DNA of 64,000 nucleotides from Serinicoccus profundi (lineage in GTDB: Bacteria; Actinomycetota; Actinomycetes; Actinomycetales; Dermatophilaceae), in assembly GCF_008001015.1 (NCBI RefSeq), contig NZ_CP042862.1, positions 2,356,001-2,420,000 of the forward strand, in the 5' to 3' direction. Positions 32,763 through 40,968 of this stretch are shown here, piece by piece (position 1 is the first letter of the stretch; the number at the start of each line of letters is the position of its first letter). A model generated the notes under the pieces. The model was not told the origin of the DNA. It worked only from the letters and a program-made list of their open reading frames with translations, and did not search any database. A program made the translations under genes and the position numbers.

Positions 32763-35700
32763 CGCTGGCTCCCTTCCGGCTGCAGCGGGCACGCGAAGCG
32801 CGCCGGGCACCGCCGGCACCGCCGCGCGAGATCAGTCGCCGTGAACTGCGCCCCGGCCATGCCGGAGGCCGCCTGCTGGATGGTGGTGAGCGCCCAGTCG
32901 AGGTCCTCGGAGTCCGTGAGCGGCTCCTGCGCCTGCTCCACCGACCCGGAGGTGCCCAGCTGCACGAGCCGGGCCCCGGCGCTCGTCGTGCCGAGGTCGG
33001 GGAAGGCTCCGTGCGTGACCGCGACCTGGTATGCCGCCAGCTGGGCGTGCCGGGCGACGTCGGCCCGAGGCACCGGCGTGCTGCCGGTCTTGAGGTCCGC
33101 GACGACGAGGCCGCCGTCGGCATCCCGCTCGAGCCGGTCCACCGCACCCGCGAGACGGGCCTCGCGGGATCCCTCGCCCTCCCCCGCGGGCAGGGACACC
33201 GACAGGTCCAGCTCGACGCCCACGAGCTCGCGGCCGGCATCCCGCGCGTCCCGGACGTAGGAGGTGTAACGCTCGACCATCCGGTGGGCGTCCGCACGGC
33301 GCCGGTCGGACACCCAGCCGTCCACGAGGCCGAGGTCGGGCCATCGGCGGTCGAGCTCCGCGACGAGGTCGGCGACCGGCGCGTCCGGGCTCTCGGCGAC
33401 CACCTCGTGGACGAGGGTGCCCAGGGCGGCACCCGCAGCCTCACCGGTCTCGGCCCCCCGCGAGGTGAGGAACCACCTGAGCTCGCAGTCGAGGAAGGTC
33501 TGGAGCCGCGACGGTGACACCCGGACCGGCCCCTGCGGCCTCAGGGCCGCCGCGCTCGACACGTCCCGAAGGTCCCACCAGCGCAGCGGGTCGGCCCCGG
33601 GCACCCCCTCGTCGGCCAGGCGCAGCAGCTGGTCGAGCGCCGCGTCACGCGTGCGGAGGTCGCCCTGCCGCTGGGCCTGCACGGCGGCGCGTCGCAGCTC
33701 CCCCGCCACCCCCCGCAACGTCATCGGGGCCGGCACGTCCACCGGCGGGTGGTCGCGGAAGTCGGGGTCGACGAGATCCAGCAACCCCGAGGGCTGGTCG
33801 TCGGTGCTGGACGTCGCGGTCACCAGGAGCTCGTCGCGAGCTCTCGTGACGGCGAGGTGGAACTGCCGCAGCTCATCGGAGCGCACCGCCGCCTGCGCCT
33901 GCCGCCAGGCCTGGGTGCCGGAGACCGGCCGCCCCTCGATGGCCGCCACCAGGGCCTGCGCCCCCAGTAGCGTGTCGCGCAGCCGCAGGTCGGGCCATAC
34001 CCCTTCCTGCACGCCGACGACCGCGACCCGGCTCCACCGCCGCCCCGCGGCGGCGTGCGGGGTGAGGATCTCGACGGCCTCGGTCCGCTGGGCCCCGACG
34101 ACGAGGGTGTCGGCCGCGACGGTGGCGCCGCGCACGCTGTCGAGGAAGGAGCGCGCCCGAGACCCGGGCCGGCGTTCGACATGGGCCTCGGCGGCGGCGA
34201 AGAGCACGAGGACGGCATCGAGGTCCCGGTCGGCCCGGGCTCCCAGGGCCCCGCCGGCTAGGGCCTGTCGTGCCCAGCTGCGCGCCAGGCCGCTCTGGGA
34301 CCACAACGCCCAGAGGATGGCGTCCGGGCCGGACGCGCCCTGACCTGCGGTCGGCGACTCGAGGTGCGGCCCCACCGCAGGCTCGTCCACCACGACGTCG
34401 CGTCCCGCCTGGAGCACGAGGGCGACCCGGCGCAGCGGCTCCAGCTCGCTCGCGACCTCGTCGGCCGCCTGGCGCCGCAGGTCGGGGTCGGAGAGTCGCA
34501 GGGCGAGGAGCTCGTCGGCCCCGCGTCGTCCACCGTCCGCCAGCTCCTGGGCGCGCAGCCGGCGGCGCAACCGGCGCAGGCCGACCGGGTCGAGACCACC
34601 GAGCGGGCTCGACACCAGCTCCACCGCGTCGTCCGGGCCCACCGACCACTTCGGGTCGTCGTCGGCTCCCCGGGTCACCACGTCGAGCGCCAGCAGGAGT
34701 GGTGCGACAGCCGGGTCGGAGCCCAGGGGGACCGAGGAACGGTCGACCCGCACGGGCACCCCGCCGGAGGACAGCGCCCGGCGGATCGTCTCCTGCTGGG
34801 CGCGGCTGCGCGCCACGACGGCCAGCTCCTGCCACGGGACGCCGTCGATGAGGTGGGCGTGGCGCAGCCATCGCGCCACCAGCGCGGCCTCCTGGGCGGC
34901 CCCTCGGGTCAGCCGCACCCACGCGGCGCCGGCGGCCGGGCCGGCGGCCGGCCGGCGGTGCCCCGCTCCCCCCACCACCCCGATCCGCTCCGCCACGCGG
35001 TCGGCCACGGCTCCCACCGCCGCGGACACCCCGTGCCGGGTACGCAGGGTGATGGTGCTCGGGCGGTCCGTCCCCGACCAGCGCTCGGCGAGCTCCAGGA
35101 ACCGACCGGGGACGGCCCCGCGGAATCCGAGGACGGCCGCGTCCGGGTCACCGGCGAGCAGCGCATCGGTGCCCGGCCCTCGCACGGCGTCGAGCAGCCG
35201 CGCGGCCGACGCGGTGAGCTCCTGGGCGTCGTCCACCGCCACGAAGCCCACCCGGGCGTGCACCAGCGACCGCAGCTCGTCGTCGACCTCCAGCGCGTCG
35301 GCGGCGGCGGTGCAGATCCAGGCCGGGTCGTAGCTGCCCGGCTCGGACAGCGCCGTCACCTGGTCGTACTCCTCCAGCAGCTCCCCGGCGCAGGCCCACT
35401 CCGGCCGGTCGTGGCGCTGCGCCAGCAGCTCGAGGTCCTCGCGACCCACCCCGTGCTCGACCGCGCGCATGAGGAGGTCACGCAGCTGACCACGGAAGCC
35501 GTCGGTCCGCCGCGCCTGGTCCAGCTCGACCGGCCACCGCGGGCCGGTGCCGCTCGCCTCGTGCCCGGCCAGCAGCTCGCGCAGGACGGCGTCCTGCTCG
35601 GCACCGGAGATGAGGCGCGGGAGGGGCTCGCCGTCTCGCGCGGCGGCGATGCGCAGCACCGAGAAGGCCAGCGAGGCGGCGGTGCGCGCGAGCGGCTCGG

Positions 35701-35965
35701 TATGGGTGGCCTGAAGTCCGTGCCCGACGGCCGCCCGGAGACGACCCGCCGCCTGGCGCGTCGGGGCGATGACGAGGCACCGATCAGGCGCCAGGCCTTG
35801 CCGAAGACGGGCCTGCACATGCTGGATCAGCACGCTCGTGCGGCCGGTCCCCGGGGCCCCCAGGACCAGCAGCACCCCGCCGCGATGCTCGATCGCGGAC
35901 CGCTGGTCGGGATCGTCGACCGCGTCGCCGTGTCGGGGCTGAGCGAGAAGGGGCATGGGACACAT
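32759..35965 (-). CDS. AddB/UvrD-like helicase-nuclease subunit with Fe-S cluster (Rv3202c-type)
   Basis: 1,068 residues. The N-terminal P-loop reads GAPGTGRTSVL, with Arg in place of the Walker Lys; the Walker B-like box is FVAVDDAQEL; helicase remnants include FHLAVTRARDELLVTAT. The C-terminal PD-(D/E)XK nuclease (SRLQTFLDCELRWFL, GTLVHEVV, ADLKTGSTPVP) ends with CRRCPARFACPL, which with the first Cys forms an AddB-style [4Fe-4S] site. It is probably the scaffold/nuclease partner of the adjacent helicase. The start is uncertain (ATG 35965 or 35956; neither has a strong ribosome site). Confidence 0.88.
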   Translation of the reverse strand: MCPMPLLAQPRHGDAVDDPDQRSAIEHRGGVLLVLGAPGTGRTSVLIQHVQARLRQGLAPDRCLVIAPTRQAAGRLRAAVGHGLQATHTEPLARTAASLAFSVLRIAAARDGEPLPRLISGAEQDAVLRELLAGHEASGTGPRWPVELDQARRTDGFRGQLRDLLMRAVEHGVGREDLELLAQRHDRPEWACAGELLEEYDQVTALSEPGSYDPAWICTAAADALEVDDELRSLVHARVGFVAVDDAQELTASAARLLDAVRGPGTDALLAGDPDAAVLGFRGAVPGRFLELAERWSGTDRPSTITLRTRHGVSAAVGAVADRVAERIGVVGGAGHRRPAAGPAAGAAWVRLTRGAAQEAALVARWLRHAHLIDGVPWQELAVVARSRAQQETIRRALSSGGVPVRVDRSSVPLGSDPAVAPLLLALDVVTRGADDDPKWSVGPDDAVELVSSPLGGLDPVGLRRLRRRLRAQELADGGRRGADELLALRLSDPDLRRQAADEVASELEPLRRVALVLQAGRDVVVDEPAVGPHLESPTAGQGASGPDAILWALWSQSGLARSWARQALAGGALGARADRDLDAVLVLFAAAEAHVERRPGSRARSFLDSVRGATVAADTLVVGAQRTEAVEILTPHAAAGRRWSRVAVVGVQEGVWPDLRLRDTLLGAQALVAAIEGRPVSGTQAWRQAQAAVRSDELRQFHLAVTRARDELLVTATSSTDDQPSGLLDLVDPDFRDHPPVDVPAPMTLRGVAGELRRAAVQAQRQGDLRTRDAALDQLLRLADEGVPGADPLRWWDLRDVSSAAALRPQGPVRVSPSRLQTFLDCELRWFLTSRGAETGEAAGAALGTLVHEVVAESPDAPVADLVAELDRRWPDLGLVDGWVSDRRRADAHRMVERYTSYVRDARDAGRELVGVELDLSVSLPAGEGEGSREARLAGAVDRLERDADGGLVVADLKTGSTPVPRADVARHAQLAAYQVAVTHGAFPDLGTTSAGARLVQLGTSGSVEQAQEPLTDSEDLDWALTTIQQAASGMAGAQFTATDLARRCRRCPARFACPLQPEGSQR

Positions 35966-36043
35966 CTCATCACCCGGGCCCGACAGACCTGCCGAGACGG
36001 GGCGCTGGGCCTAGCATAGGAGGATCGAGAAGGAGGGAGCCCC

Positions 36044-36682
36044 GTGACCAGCCCCCCGACCCCCGACCGACGCGTCCGCCTGCCCCGTGGAGAACGTCGA
36101 GCGCAACTGCTCGGCGCCGCACTCGCAGCCTTCGCCGAGTCGGGGTTCCACGCGACCGCCATGGACGACATCGCCGTCCGTGCCGGCGTGAGCAAACCCG
36201 TCCTCTACCAGCACTTCGACAGCAAGCTGGACCTCTACCTCGCCATCGCCGAGTCGGTGGCCGAGGAGGTGGTCCAACGGATCGAGGGAGTGCTGGACTC
36301 CACGGAGAGCAACCATGCCCGGATCTCCGGGTGCCTGAGCAGCTTCTTCGAGTTCGTCGAGCAGCCGTCCTCCGGCTACCCCGTGCTCTTCCGCTCCGAC
36401 ATGGCCTCCGACCCCGCCGTCGCCACCATCCTGGAACGCACCCGCCGTGCCTGTGGCGAGTCGATGGGGCGGGTGCTCGCCGAGGAGACCGAGCTCAGCT
36501 GGGACGAGTGCGTGCTGCTCGGCACGACGATGGCCGGTATGGCGCAGGCTGCTGCGGTGTCGTGGTACGACCGCCGCGGGACGATGACGCGCGAGCGGGT
36601 CCTGGAGCTGCTCTCGACCATCGCCTGGCGCGGCCTGGGAGCGGTGCCCCCGCGCAGCAGCCCGCTCGCCCTCCCGGGCTAG
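36044..36682 (+). CDS. TetR-family transcriptional regulator
   Basis: 212 residues. The N-terminal helix-turn-helix is LLGAALAAFAESGFHATAMD followed by DIAVRAGVSKPVLYQHFDSKLDLYLA. The ligand domain carries an FRSDMASDPAVA stretch typical of the Rv3208-type regulator that sits beside DUF3107 across actinobacteria. GTG 36044 has GGAGG seven bases upstream. A -10-like TAGCAT occurs at 36012-36017, overlapping the region before the divergent helicase operon, so it may control that operon as well as itself; the target is inferred only. Confidence 0.88.
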   Translation: MTSPPTPDRRVRLPRGERRAQLLGAALAAFAESGFHATAMDDIAVRAGVSKPVLYQHFDSKLDLYLAIAESVAEEVVQRIEGVLDSTESNHARISGCLSSFFEFVEQPSSGYPVLFRSDMASDPAVATILERTRRACGESMGRVLAEETELSWDECVLLGTTMAGMAQAAAVSWYDRRGTMTRERVLELLSTIAWRGLGAVPPRSSPLALPG

Positions 36683-36747
36683 GCTGGCGCCGACGGTCCC
36701 GCACCGGGGCCGTGCGTCACCACCCATCGTCATGGAGGTATCCCACC

Positions 36748-36975
36748 GTGGAGGTCCGCATCGGAATCCGGGACGTCGGGCGCGAGGTCGCCTTCGAGTC
36801 GGCGCAGACACCGGCCGCCGTCCGGCAGACCGTGACCGAGGCGCTGAGCGCCGAGTCGAAGGTCATCGAGCTCGAGGACGAGAAGGGTCAGACCATCATC
36901 GTCCCGACGGCGACCCTCGCCTACGTGGAGATCGGGATCCAGGAGAAGGGCCGCGTCGGCTTCGGGACCCACTGA
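36748..36975 (+). CDS. DUF3107 small conserved actinobacterial protein
   Basis: 75 residues: VEVRIGIRDVGREVAFES at the start, ELEDEKGQTIIVPTATLAYVE in the middle, and a KGRVGFGTH end. This is the TB9.4/Rv3208A family, widely conserved and of unknown function. GTG 36748 has GGAGGT eight bases upstream. It follows the TetR gene by 65 bp, the usual arrangement. Confidence 0.88.
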   Translation: MEVRIGIRDVGREVAFESAQTPAAVRQTVTEALSAESKVIELEDEKGQTIIVPTATLAYVEIGIQEKGRVGFGTH

Positions 36976-36989
36976 GCCCGGCCCCTCGA

Positions 36990-37009
36990 TCGTGACGTGA
37001 GCATCACGA
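36990..37009. promoter_or_regulatory. Inverted repeat, candidate operator
   Basis: TCGTGA (36990-36995) and TCACGA (37004-37009) are exact inverted repeats 8 bases apart, 35 bases upstream of the -35 of the GlsB-like gene. They could be a regulator site. Confidence 0.3.
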
Positions 37010-37043
37010 GAAGGTCACGAATTGAGCGTTGATGTCGTGTCGA

Positions 37044-37073
37044 TTGGCATGTGACGCCGCGGCTCTTTACTGT
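37044..37073 (+). promoter_or_regulatory. Promoter of the GlsB-like gene
   Basis: TTGGCA (37044-37049), an 18-base spacer, TACTGT (37068-37073). The predicted leader of about 80 bases ends with AAAGGG before ATG 37163. The surrounding AT-rich region supports a promoter. Confidence 0.5.
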
Positions 37074-37162
37074 GATGCCGATTGTCGAACGGCACCCGCC
37101 GCGCGTCGATCACCCAGAGGGCTCTCCCCTCCTGGGCTGACTTGTGCGAAAGGGTCATACCC

Positions 37163-37432
37163 ATGATCACCACCATCATCGTCGCTCTCATCGTCGGCTG
37201 CATCGTCGGCCCCCTGGCCCGGCTCATCCTGCCGGGTGACCAGAACATCTCGGTCCCCATGACCATCCTCCTGGGCGCCGTCGGCTCGCTCGTCGGCTCC
37301 TGGATCGGTGCCAACTTCCTCCGCACCAGCGGTGACCAGTTCAGCTTCTGGGGCCTCATCCTCGGCACGATCTTCGCGATCGTCGCCGTCATGGGCTACA
37401 TCGCGGTCACGCGCCGCAAGGCTGTGCGCTGA
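37163..37432 (+). CDS. GlsB/YeaQ/YmgE stress-response membrane protein
   Basis: 89 residues with three membrane helices: IIVALIVGCIVGPLARLILPG, MTILLGAVGSLVGSWIGANF and WGLILGTIFAIVAVMGYIAV. The G-x-LARL-hinge after helix 1 is the family mark (transglycosylase-associated protein family). Members are induced by general stress; the molecular role is unknown. ATG 37163 follows AAAGGG. It has its own promoter (37044) and terminator (37456). Confidence 0.88.
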   Translation: MITTIIVALIVGCIVGPLARLILPGDQNISVPMTILLGAVGSLVGSWIGANFLRTSGDQFSFWGLILGTIFAIVAVMGYIAVTRRKAVR

Positions 37433-37455
37433 CCAGGCGCTGAGCCCAGCACGTC

Positions 37456-37497
37456 CCGGACGGCGCGCACTCCCTGCGGGGAGGGCGCGCCGTCCGG
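37456..37497 (+). terminator. Terminator after GlsB-like gene
   Basis: CCGGACGGCGCGC and GCGCGCCGTCCGG are exact 13-bp arms around a 16-base loop that can itself pair (CTCCC/GGGAG). It separates the GlsB-like gene from the DEAD-box gene leader. Confidence 0.75.
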
Positions 37498-37702
37498 TGC
37501 GTCCGGGCCCGGGACGCCGCTCGGGTATCCTCAAGGGCGTACACCGGTGCCCGGTCGGCCGTCCTGCCACGATGGTCAGACGGTTGTTCGCGGGTCGGGC
37601 GAGTCGCCCGGCCCCTTTCATCGCCTCGTTCCCGATCGGCCCGGACCGCCCCGACGACACCTCGTCGGGAGTCGGCCGCACTCACCCGATCAGGGAGTAC
37701 CC

Positions 37703-39229
37703 ATGCAGGAGACCCGCACCTTCGCCGACTTCGGCCTGCACCCGGACATCGTCCGGGCGCTCGCCGACGGCGGCATCACCCACCCCTTCCCCATCCAGGC
37801 GATGACCCTGCCGGTCGCGCTGGGCCGGCACGACATCATCGGGCAGGCCAAGACCGGCACCGGCAAGACCCTGGGTTTCGGCCTGCCGCTGCTGCACAAC
37901 GTGGTCGGCCCGCAGGACGAGGGGTTCGCCGACCTGGGCAAGCCGGGCGCCCCCCAGGCCCTGGTGGTCGCCCCCACCCGTGAGCTCGCGGTCCAGGTGG
38001 CCGGCGACCTGTCCAAGGCCGCCGCGCACCGCTCGGCCCGCATCTTCACCGTCTACGGTGGCCGCGCCTACGAGCCCCAGATCGAGGCGCTGAACCGCGG
38101 CGTCGAGATCGTCGTCGGCACCCCGGGTCGGTTGCTCGACCTCGCCTCCAAGGGGCACCTCGACCTCGGCCACGCCCGGACCGTCGTGCTGGACGAGGCG
38201 GACGAGATGCTCGACCTCGGCTTCCTGCCGGACGTCGAGAAGATGCTCGCCCTCACCCCGGCCGGTCGTCAGACGATGCTCTTCTCCGCCACGATGCCCG
38301 GCGCCGTGGTCTCCCTGGCTCGCAGCTACATGACCCAGCCGACGCACATCCGTGCCGTCAGCGACGACGACGACGGCCGCCAGACCGTCGCGGCCGTCGA
38401 GCAGTTCGCCTACCGCGCGCACGCCATGGACAAGATCGAGATGGTCGCCCGCATCCTGCAGGCCGAGGGCCGGGGTCTGACCATCATCTTCGCCCGGACC
38501 AAGCGCACCGCCGCCAAGGTGGCCGACGAGCTCGCCGACCGCGGCTTCGCCTCCGCCGCCATCCACGGCGACCTCGGTCAGGGCGCCCGCGAGCAGGCGC
38601 TGCGCGCGTTCCGCTCCGGCAAGGTCGACGTCCTCGTCGCCACCGACGTCGCCGCCCGCGGCATCGATGTCGAAGCCGTCACCCACGTCATCAACTACCA
38701 GTGCCCGGAGGATGAGAAGACCTACCTCCACCGGATCGGGCGCACCGGCCGCGCCGGAGCGACGGGGGTCGCCGTCACCTTCGTCGACTGGGACGACATG
38801 CCCCGCTGGGGCCTCATCAACAAGGCTCTCGACCTGGGATACCCCGAGCCCGAGGAGACCTACTCCTCCAGCCCGCACCTCTTCGAGCAGCTGAGCATCC
38901 CGGAGGGCACGCGCGGCACGCTGCCGCGCTCGGCCCGCACGCGTGCTGGCCTGGACGCCGAGCGGGTGGAGGACATCGAGGGTGACGCCGGGCGTGAGCG
39001 CGGCAGCAGCCGCGGACGCGGCCGGGGCGGGCGCCCCACCCGCGGCGGCCAGGGCGGCGGCCAGGGCGGCGGTCGACGTGGACGCCACGGCGACGGTGCG
39101 TCACCGGCCGAGGCCCCCGCGGGGCGCTCCCGCAGCCGGACCAGCACGAGCGAGTCCGCCGAGGCGGGCCAGCGACGCCGCCGTCGCCGGCGGACGAGCA
39201 CCGGTCAGAGCGAGGCGCCCAGCAGCTGA
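37703..39229 (+). CDS. DEAD-box ATP-dependent RNA helicase (RhlE-like)
   Basis: 508 residues. Motifs in order: Q motif FADFGLHPDIVRAL...PFPIQ, AKTGTGKT (I), PTRELAVQV (Ia), TPGRLLDL (Ib), VLDEADEMLDLGF (II), FSATMP (III), IIFARTKRTAAKVADEL (IV), TDVAARGIDV (V), HRIGRTGRAGATG (VI). The C-terminal 100 residues are Arg/Gly-rich and basic (RGRGRGGRPTRGGQGGG, RRRRRRR), an RNA-binding tail. It corresponds to Rv3211 by position. The leader is about 200 bases with no ORF of its own, so cold-shock style leader regulation is possible. Confidence 0.95.
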   Translation: MQETRTFADFGLHPDIVRALADGGITHPFPIQAMTLPVALGRHDIIGQAKTGTGKTLGFGLPLLHNVVGPQDEGFADLGKPGAPQALVVAPTRELAVQVAGDLSKAAAHRSARIFTVYGGRAYEPQIEALNRGVEIVVGTPGRLLDLASKGHLDLGHARTVVLDEADEMLDLGFLPDVEKMLALTPAGRQTMLFSATMPGAVVSLARSYMTQPTHIRAVSDDDDGRQTVAAVEQFAYRAHAMDKIEMVARILQAEGRGLTIIFARTKRTAAKVADELADRGFASAAIHGDLGQGAREQALRAFRSGKVDVLVATDVAARGIDVEAVTHVINYQCPEDEKTYLHRIGRTGRAGATGVAVTFVDWDDMPRWGLINKALDLGYPEPEETYSSSPHLFEQLSIPEGTRGTLPRSARTRAGLDAERVEDIEGDAGRERGSSRGRGRGGRPTRGGQGGGQGGGRRGRHGDGASPAEAPAGRSRSRTSTSESAEAGQRRRRRRRTSTGQSEAPSS

Positions 39230-40077
39230 CCGCCGGTCCGGTCCAGCAGCCGGGTGAGCACCTCGGCGGAGGTCGTGTGCTCCCCGAGACGGTTGGGCTT
39301 GCCCGCGCCGTGGTAGTCGCTGGACCCCGTGCGCACCAGTCCGAGCCGCTGGGCGAGCGCGGCAGCGCGGTCCCGGTCGGCCGGGCCGTGGTCGCGGTGG
39401 TCGACCTCCAGGCCCGTGAGCCCTGCGGCGGCCAGCTCCTCGACCAGCTCGACGGGCACGGTATGTCCGCGCGCCGAGGCGAAGGGATGCGCGAGCACCG
39501 CCGCACCGCCGGCCTCGAGCACCAGCTCGACCGCCCGCCGGGGGTGCGGGGCGTAGTGGGCCACGTGGAAGCGGCTGCTGGAGTGCAGGACCTCGGCGAA
39601 GGCAGCGTCACGGTCGGGGTACCGGCCGTGAGCCACGAGGACGTCGGCGACGTGGGGTCGCCCCAGCGAGGCACCCGCCGACGCCTGGGCCAGCACCTCC
39701 TCCCAGCTCACCGGGAAGCCGGCCGCGGCCAGCGTGTCGACCATGCGTCGGAGCCGTCCGTCACGGCTCCGACGCGTGCGTTCGAGCTCGGACCGCAGGG
39801 ACGTGTCGTCCGGGTTGACGAAGTAGCCCAGGAGGTGGACCGAGGACCCGGCGGCGCTGCACGACATCTCCACCCCGGGCACCACCGCGACCCCGTGCTC
39901 GTGCCCTGCCCGGTCAGCCTCCGCCCAGCCGGAGACCGCGTCGTGGTCGGTGAGGCCGACGACGTCGAGCCCGGCCCTGCTCGCCTGACGCACCACCTCG
40001 GCCGGAGGCTCGGTGCCGTCGCTGTGCGTCGAGTGCGCGTGCAGGTCGATGCGGGCAGTCGGGGCGAGACGGGGCAT
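39205..40077 (-). CDS. PHP-domain metal-dependent phosphoesterase (RNase AM / YciV-like)
   Basis: 290 residues. The PHP motifs are RIDLHAHSTHSDG (I), VVGLTDHDAVSGW (II), VVPGVEMSC (III), AVLAHPFA, and TGSSDYHGAGKP near the C-terminus. The trinuclear site should hydrolyse nucleotides or nucleic-acid ends; 3',5'-bisphosphate nucleotidase or 5'-3' RNA trimming activity is known for relatives. ATG 40077 has TACGGT six bases upstream (leaderless type), which decides this start over one at 40107. Its end overlaps the DEAD-box gene by 25 bases. Confidence 0.9.
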   Translation of the reverse strand: MPRLAPTARIDLHAHSTHSDGTEPPAEVVRQASRAGLDVVGLTDHDAVSGWAEADRAGHEHGVAVVPGVEMSCSAAGSSVHLLGYFVNPDDTSLRSELERTRRSRDGRLRRMVDTLAAAGFPVSWEEVLAQASAGASLGRPHVADVLVAHGRYPDRDAAFAEVLHSSSRFHVAHYAPHPRRAVELVLEAGGAAVLAHPFASARGHTVPVELVEELAAAGLTGLEVDHRDHGPADRDRAAALAQRLGLVRTGSSDYHGAGKPNRLGEHTTSAEVLTRLLDRTGGQLLGASL

Positions 40078-40175
40078 GAGGCCACCGTAGGTCCTGACCT
40101 TCGGCATACTAGAACTTCACTCCCCCACCCGCCGCGTGCCGCGAGCGCGACCGGCACCCGACCCCGAGGAGAAGC

Positions 40176-40892
40176 ATGACCACGACCCGAGCCTCGCTCC
40201 GGACCGCAGGAGCCGCGACCGTGCTCGCGGTGCTGGCCCTCGCCGGCTGCGCCGAGGAGGAGCCCATCGCCGAGCCGCCGGCCACGAGCACCGCCACCGA
40301 GGACTCCACCGAGGAGGACCCGAGCGACGACGCCGCGACGACGAGCGGGAGCGAGGACGCGCAGGAGCAGACCTCGCCCCCCGACGACGGCGCCACCCAG
40401 ACCGAGGAGGCCGCGACGACCAGCGCGCCCGAGGAGCCGGAGGAGCTCGCGCTCAGTGCCAGCGACGACTCCTTCTCGGTCACCCTGCCCGGCACGTGGG
40501 AGGACGCCACGTCCACCGCGCAGGAGCAGACGGAGACCGCCGTCCTCGCGGCGCGCGACAGCGAGCGGGTCGACTCCTTCTACAGCAACATCGTCATCAC
40601 CGAGGAGGAGTACGTCGGCAACCTCACCTCGGCGGTCGAGAACGCGGCGGAGGAGCTGGCCGGGGAGGACGGCGAGTACGAGCTGCTCGAGCCTGCGGAG
40701 GTGGACGGCAACCGCGCGCCCGGCTACACGCTGGTGCGCGAGGTCCAGGACACGACGGTCCACCAGACCCAGCGCTGGGTGTCCCACGAGGGCACGCTCT
40801 ACGTCGTGACGCTCTCGGCCGTGGAGAGCCAGGCGGAGGACGCCGCCCCGGTCCTGGACGACCTGCTGGCCAGCTGGTCCTGGAACGACTGA
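40176..40892 (+). CDS. Secreted lipoprotein, function unknown
   Basis: 238 residues. A signal peptide with lipobox LALAGC (Cys at about residue 25) is followed by an 85-residue Glu/Asp/Ser/Thr-rich linker and a compact C-terminal domain (about 110-238) starting ASDDSFSVTLPGTWED and ending WSWND. The C-terminal domain resembles PsbP/LpqN-type folds found in actinobacterial lipoproteins, but this is weak. ATG 40176 has GAGGAG at ideal spacing. Confidence 0.8.
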   Translation: MTTTRASLRTAGAATVLAVLALAGCAEEEPIAEPPATSTATEDSTEEDPSDDAATTSGSEDAQEQTSPPDDGATQTEEAATTSAPEEPEELALSASDDSFSVTLPGTWEDATSTAQEQTETAVLAARDSERVDSFYSNIVITEEEYVGNLTSAVENAAEELAGEDGEYELLEPAEVDGNRAPGYTLVREVQDTTVHQTQRWVSHEGTLYVVTLSAVESQAEDAAPVLDDLLASWSWND

Positions 40893-40934
40893 GCACCCTC
40901 GGCGTCCGCCGCGGCGGACCGCCCGCTCCCCCAC

Positions 40935-40968
40935 CGAGCCCTGGTCCGCCGCAGCGGATCAGGGCTCG
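40935..40968. terminator. Bidirectional terminator between lipoprotein and thrE
   Basis: CGAGCCCTG and CAGGGCTCG form a 9-bp stem, continued after a one-base interruption by TCCGC/GCGGA with loop CGCA. It overlaps the thrE stop codon and can serve both convergent genes. A 16-bp palindrome, GTCCGCCGCGGCGGAC, lies at 40904-40919. Confidence 0.65.

Noticed and set aside
30429-33260. 943-residue plus-strand open frame opposite the helicase genes
   Set aside because: Antisense shadow with low-complexity Arg/Gly/Glu/His content; the helicase motifs on the minus strand are unambiguous.
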